A model generated the notes under the pieces. It searched no databases, was not told where the DNA came from, and saw nothing but the letters and a program-made list of their open reading frames with translations. The translations under genes and the position numbers were made by a program. Of a DNA stretch of 64,000 nt, positions 61,391 through 64,000 are shown in pieces. Position 1 is the stretch's first letter, and each line of letters starts with the position of its first letter. This DNA comes from G051132615 sp051132615 (GTDB lineage Bacteria > Pseudomonadota > Gammaproteobacteria > Burkholderiales > Neisseriaceae), in NCBI RefSeq assembly GCF_051132615.1, contig NZ_CP152375.1, forward strand, positions 1,736,001-1,800,000. The letters run 5' to 3'.

Positions 61391-61538
61391 TGTAAAAATT
61401 AGAAAGTAACTGTTTATTATAACATATGACTATTTTGAGATATTTTGTACACAGTCGATTGCTTAGAAAAGTATAAGGTAGTATGGTAATGGTGCACTCA
61501 AGAGTGTTTTCTTATCTTTAAAAATAAAAGGGTATTCA

Positions 61539-62303
61539 ATGTCGTCAGATTTAAGAACCATATCAAGTAAAGCATTAATGGGGTTTGGTGCCTTACTCTC
61601 CCTTGCTATTGTGGTTTCTGCTTTTATTATGGCAAAAACAGCACAAAATGTGGCAGCGTCACGAGAATCAATTACGGTTAAAGGTTTAGCAGAAAAACCT
61701 GTAAAAGCCGATAGTGCCAGTTGGAAGATAACCATCCGTGCAAATGCGTTAACTGCGGCTGATGCGTATGCCCAGCTTCGTGCGGATAAGCCAAAATTAC
61801 TGGCATTTTTAAAAGAGCAAAAATTTACCAATGAACAAATTTTAGAAAACCCAGAAGTTGCCAATGAAGTGTATGAATCTGAAAAAGATGCCAATGATAA
61901 TTACAAGCAGGTCTTTAAAGGGTTTTTGGCACAACAAACTTTTATTGCTTCAACTGAAGATGTGATGCAGATGGATCAAGCAGTTAGGCAAGCTTATAAA
62001 TTAAATGAGTCAGGTTTAAAATTGACGATTAATCGTCCTGATTATTTGGTTTCTCATTTAGAGGAAATCAAAATGTCATTGATATCAGATGCCACCAAAA
62101 ATGCTTTTGATCGAGCCCTAGAATTTGCCAAAACAGGTAATGCCAAAGTAGGTGTGATGAAAGCTGCAACGCAAGGGGCTTTTTATATCTTACCTCCAGG
62201 CGGGAGCGAGAACGATGATTACTATGGTGGGGTTTATGATAAGACCACAATTGATAAAGTTGCTCGTGTTGTTGTGACGATTGATTATTCTATTGAGCAG
62301 TAA
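61539..62303 (+). CDS. SIMPL domain (DUF541) protein
   Basis: A 254-residue envelope protein with one N-terminal anchor or uncleaved signal (about 11-32, ALMGFGALLSLAIVVSAFI). A SIMPL domain follows: RESITVKGLAEKPVKADSASWKI at its start and a C-terminal strand VARVVVTIDYSIE. SIMPL/DUF541 proteins (for example E. coli YggE) are oligomeric periplasmic proteins tied to oxidative-stress tolerance. It is followed by a symmetrical hairpin. Confidence 0.9.
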   Translation: MSSDLRTISSKALMGFGALLSLAIVVSAFIMAKTAQNVAASRESITVKGLAEKPVKADSASWKITIRANALTAADAYAQLRADKPKLLAFLKEQKFTNEQILENPEVANEVYESEKDANDNYKQVFKGFLAQQTFIASTEDVMQMDQAVRQAYKLNESGLKLTINRPDYLVSHLEEIKMSLISDATKNAFDRALEFAKTGNAKVGVMKAATQGAFYILPPGGSENDDYYGGVYDKTTIDKVARVVVTIDYSIEQ

Positions 62304-62315
62304 GAGACTTTGTCT

Positions 62316-62352
62316 ATAAAATCCCAGTTACTTAAGATGATTGGGATTTTAT
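62316..62352. terminator. Bidirectional hairpin between SIMPL gene and small membrane gene
   Basis: A perfect 11-bp inverted repeat ATAAAATCCCA/TGGGATTTTAT (62316-62326 with 62342-62352) lies in the convergent gap. The stem carries its own A/T runs at the base, so it may end transcription both ways. Confidence 0.65.
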
Positions 62353-62360
62353 CGCATACT

Positions 62361-62591
62361 TTAGGCAAAACGTAATTCAGGTTTGAATAATCCCAGAATA
62401 AACCAAATAGTTTCAAGCAGCCACGATATTTGGGCAAATAGTTTGATTTGTTCTTCATTCCAACTAAATGGTGCAAACATGAATGCGCCAAACCAAGTAT
62501 CATTCAGTTTTTCTGCACCGCCCCAGCTAATAAGCCATTTCCAGAATAAGCTATTGGCAGTAAAAAAAATAATCCAAATGATTAAACTCAT
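62361..62591 (-). CDS. Small Trp-rich membrane protein, unknown
   Basis: About 76 residues with hydrophobic segments near both ends (SLIIWIIFFTANSLFWKWL and ISWLLETIWFILGLF), many Trp and Phe, and the middle WFGAFMFAPFSWNEEQIK. No family recognised. A TTG at 62594 is in frame, but the ATG at 62591 is the natural start, with GGGAA upstream. Two other ORFs overlap here; this one is chosen for its membrane-protein character and its position before a hairpin. Confidence 0.55.
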   Translation of the reverse strand: MSLIIWIIFFTANSLFWKWLISWGGAEKLNDTWFGAFMFAPFSWNEEQIKLFAQISWLLETIWFILGLFKPELRFA

Positions 62592-62664
62592 CAACCGTTT
62601 CCCATAAGTTTATTTTGTATGGAAAGCTAAGTAGCCAGATAATTGATATTATCTGGCTACTTGA

Positions 62665-64000
62665 TTATTTCCAATTGTCTTTCAAAGAAACCGTTCGATT
62701 AAAGACAGGGCTACTTTTTTGATGTTCGTAGCGGTCTGTTACAAAATAACCTAAACGTTCAAACTGGTAGCGTGTTTCTGCTGCCAATTCCCCAGCAATA
62801 GGCTCTGCCCATGCTTGGATTTCTTCCAGAGAGTGAGGATTTAAAAACTCAGTAAAGTCTTTATATTGACCATTTTCAGCTCTTATTGCATCAGGGCGAG
62901 CCTCCGTAAATAAACGATCATATAGTCTAACGTTTACCGCAACAGCATGCTCAGCTGACAACCAGTGAATCACACCTTTAACTTTTCTGCCTTCTGGTGC
63001 TTTACCTAAAGTATCATGGTCGATACTGCATTTAAGCTCTATCGCTTTTCCCGTGTTGTCTTGTACCACTTGATCACATTTGATTACATAGCCATAACGT
63101 AAACGAACTTCACCATTTAAAGTTAACCGTTGCCAACCTTTGGGTGGATCAAGTGAAAAATCATCTTCTTCAATATAAATTGTTTGTGCTATGGGAATTA
63201 TACGCTCACCAAACTCTGGATGGTGAGGGTGATAGGGGGCAGCGCGAGAACTTGTTTTGCCTTCTTCAAAGTTGGTTAAAGTCACTTTGAGTGGACGCAA
63301 TACTGCCATCATTCTTGGCGCATTGTTTTCCAGATCTTCACGAATAGCGCCTTCAAGCACACTCATGTCAATAATATTTTCGCTTTTTGAAATACCAATT
63401 CGTTTAGCAAAAAGACGCAGCCCCGAAGGGGTATAACCACGGCGGCGCATGCCAGAAATGGTTGGCATACGTGGGTCATCCCAACCAGATACATGGTTTT
63501 GTTGCACCAACTGATTGAGTTTGCGTTTAGACGTGATTGAGTACAATAACTCTAGGCGAGAAAACTCATATTGGCGTGGGCGAGCATGATTGGGTAAATG
63601 GACATTTTCGATGACCCAGTCATATAAAGGGCGATGGTCTTCAAATTCTAATGTACATAAAGAGTGGGTAATATTCTCTAAAGCATCAGAAATGGCATGA
63701 GTATAATCATACATGGGGTAAATACACCATTTATCGCCTGTACGATGGTGATGTGCGCGGCGGATTCTGTAAATAACAGGATCTCTTAAATTTAAATTAC
63801 CTGATGCCATATCGATTTTTAATCGCAGTGTTTTACTGCCATCGGCAAACTCGCCATTTTTCATGCGCTCAAATAAATCTAAATTTTCTTCAATACTGCG
63901 ATCACGATAGGGGCTATTTTTTCCAGGCTCCTTTAAATTTCCACGATATTCACGCATTTGCTCTGCATTTAAGTCACATACAAATGCTTTACCTTCTTTA
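62665..64000 (-). CDS. glnS: Glutaminyl-tRNA synthetase, 5' end beyond window
   Basis: Class I GlnRS; the N-terminal HIGH region lies off the right edge. The frame stays open to base 64000 (coding KEGKAFVCDLNAEQMREYRG at the edge), so the internal Met is not the start. Visible parts are EPGKNSPYRDRSIEENLDLF, KIDMASGNLNLRDPVIYRI, the signature loop TSKRKLNQLV in the MSK-motif position, WDDPRMPTISGMRRRGYTP, and the C-terminal anticodon-binding beta-barrels (IHWLSAEHAVAVNVRLYDRL). In the signature loop Met is replaced by Thr, a variant of the E. coli MSKRKL. Roughly 100 N-terminal residues are missing. Confidence 0.97.
   Translation of the reverse strand, partial: KEGKAFVCDLNAEQMREYRGNLKEPGKNSPYRDRSIEENLDLFERMKNGEFADGSKTLRLKIDMASGNLNLRDPVIYRIRRAHHHRTGDKWCIYPMYDYTHAISDALENITHSLCTLEFEDHRPLYDWVIENVHLPNHARPRQYEFSRLELLYSITSKRKLNQLVQQNHVSGWDDPRMPTISGMRRRGYTPSGLRLFAKRIGISKSENIIDMSVLEGAIREDLENNAPRMMAVLRPLKVTLTNFEEGKTSSRAAPYHPHHPEFGERIIPIAQTIYIEEDDFSLDPPKGWQRLTLNGEVRLRYGYVIKCDQVVQDNTGKAIELKCSIDHDTLGKAPEGRKVKGVIHWLSAEHAVAVNVRLYDRLFTEARPDAIRAENGQYKDFTEFLNPHSLEEIQAWAEPIAGELAAETRYQFERLGYFVTDRYEHQKSSPVFNRTVSLKDNWK

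Noticed and set aside
62383..62607. Plus-strand ORF overlapping the small Trp-rich membrane gene, and another minus-strand ORF at 62285-62503
   Set aside because: Neither has a convincing start site or protein character; the minus-strand frame at 62361-62591 looks like a real membrane protein.
1..64000. Neisseria-type DNA uptake sequences, IS elements, prophage or integrase genes
   Set aside because: No repeated uptake decamer, transposase, integrase or att-like direct repeats were noticed in reading the window.

Overview
The window reads as a stretch of chromosome from a low-GC Gram-negative bacterium. The best guess is a betaproteobacterium of the Burkholderiales/Alcaligenaceae type. The gene orders that point there are hemC-hemD-hemX-hemY, perM-hda-HAD phosphatase next to a divergent purM, purN-DUF3108-rsmB, and rarA-lolA. 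This placement is inferred from synteny and protein flavour only. No Neisseria-type uptake sequence, prophage, IS element or CRISPR array was seen. Coding density is high and most genes are housekeeping.

1-12.7 kb: glutamate racemase (cut by the window edge), queG, a tsaE-amiC pair, rho, a three-tRNA operon (Ser-GCT, Arg-ACG, Glu-TTC), the 5-formyl-THF cyclo-ligase gene, a YebB-like papain-fold hydrolase, an MBL hydrolase, an aromatic amino-acid permease, rarA, lolA and nadE. 12.9-17.1 kb is more accessory in character: a DKNYY lipoprotein, an Lgt-like integral membrane protein lacking the canonical HGG histidine, a multi-cysteine radical SAM enzyme resembling the Tes/MJ0619 lipid and pterin family, and three small membrane proteins, two of them tandem paralogues. 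17.3-18.8 kb: an acetaldehyde-type aldehyde dehydrogenase.

19.0-37.2 kb carries the surface and energy genes. A 2446-residue trimeric autotransporter adhesin is built from nested repeats. It is followed by ppk2, a lipoprotein, a LysR regulator divergent from a complete cydP-cydA-cydB-cydX bd-oxidase operon (cydX is only 30 codons), and a PilY1-like pilus adhesin. Both large adhesin genes sit behind very AT-rich gene-free DNA.

37.4-45.2 kb: the overlapping hemC-hemD-hemX-hemY operon (tetrapyrrole synthesis, which also feeds the bd oxidase), a TSUP permease, an FAH-family hydrolase, radC and ribokinase. 45.2-56.9 kb, all on the minus strand: a BCCT transporter, ispA, xseB, a DUF1801 protein, a single-domain sensor-type globin with a perfect 22-bp inverted repeat in its leader, and the long run purN, two tandem DUF3108 proteins, rsmB, grxD, a DUF2459 protein and upp, preceded by purM. 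57-64 kb: perM, hda, a HAD phosphatase, a DUF815 ATPase and a tautomerase-family protein on the plus strand, then small membrane proteins, a SIMPL protein and glnS (5' end beyond the window).

The most promising candidate for something under-described is the lipoprotein / Lgt-like / radical SAM / small membrane protein cluster at 12.95-17.1 kb. The next two are the heptad-quantised repeat architecture of the adhesin and the inverted repeat before the globin gene.
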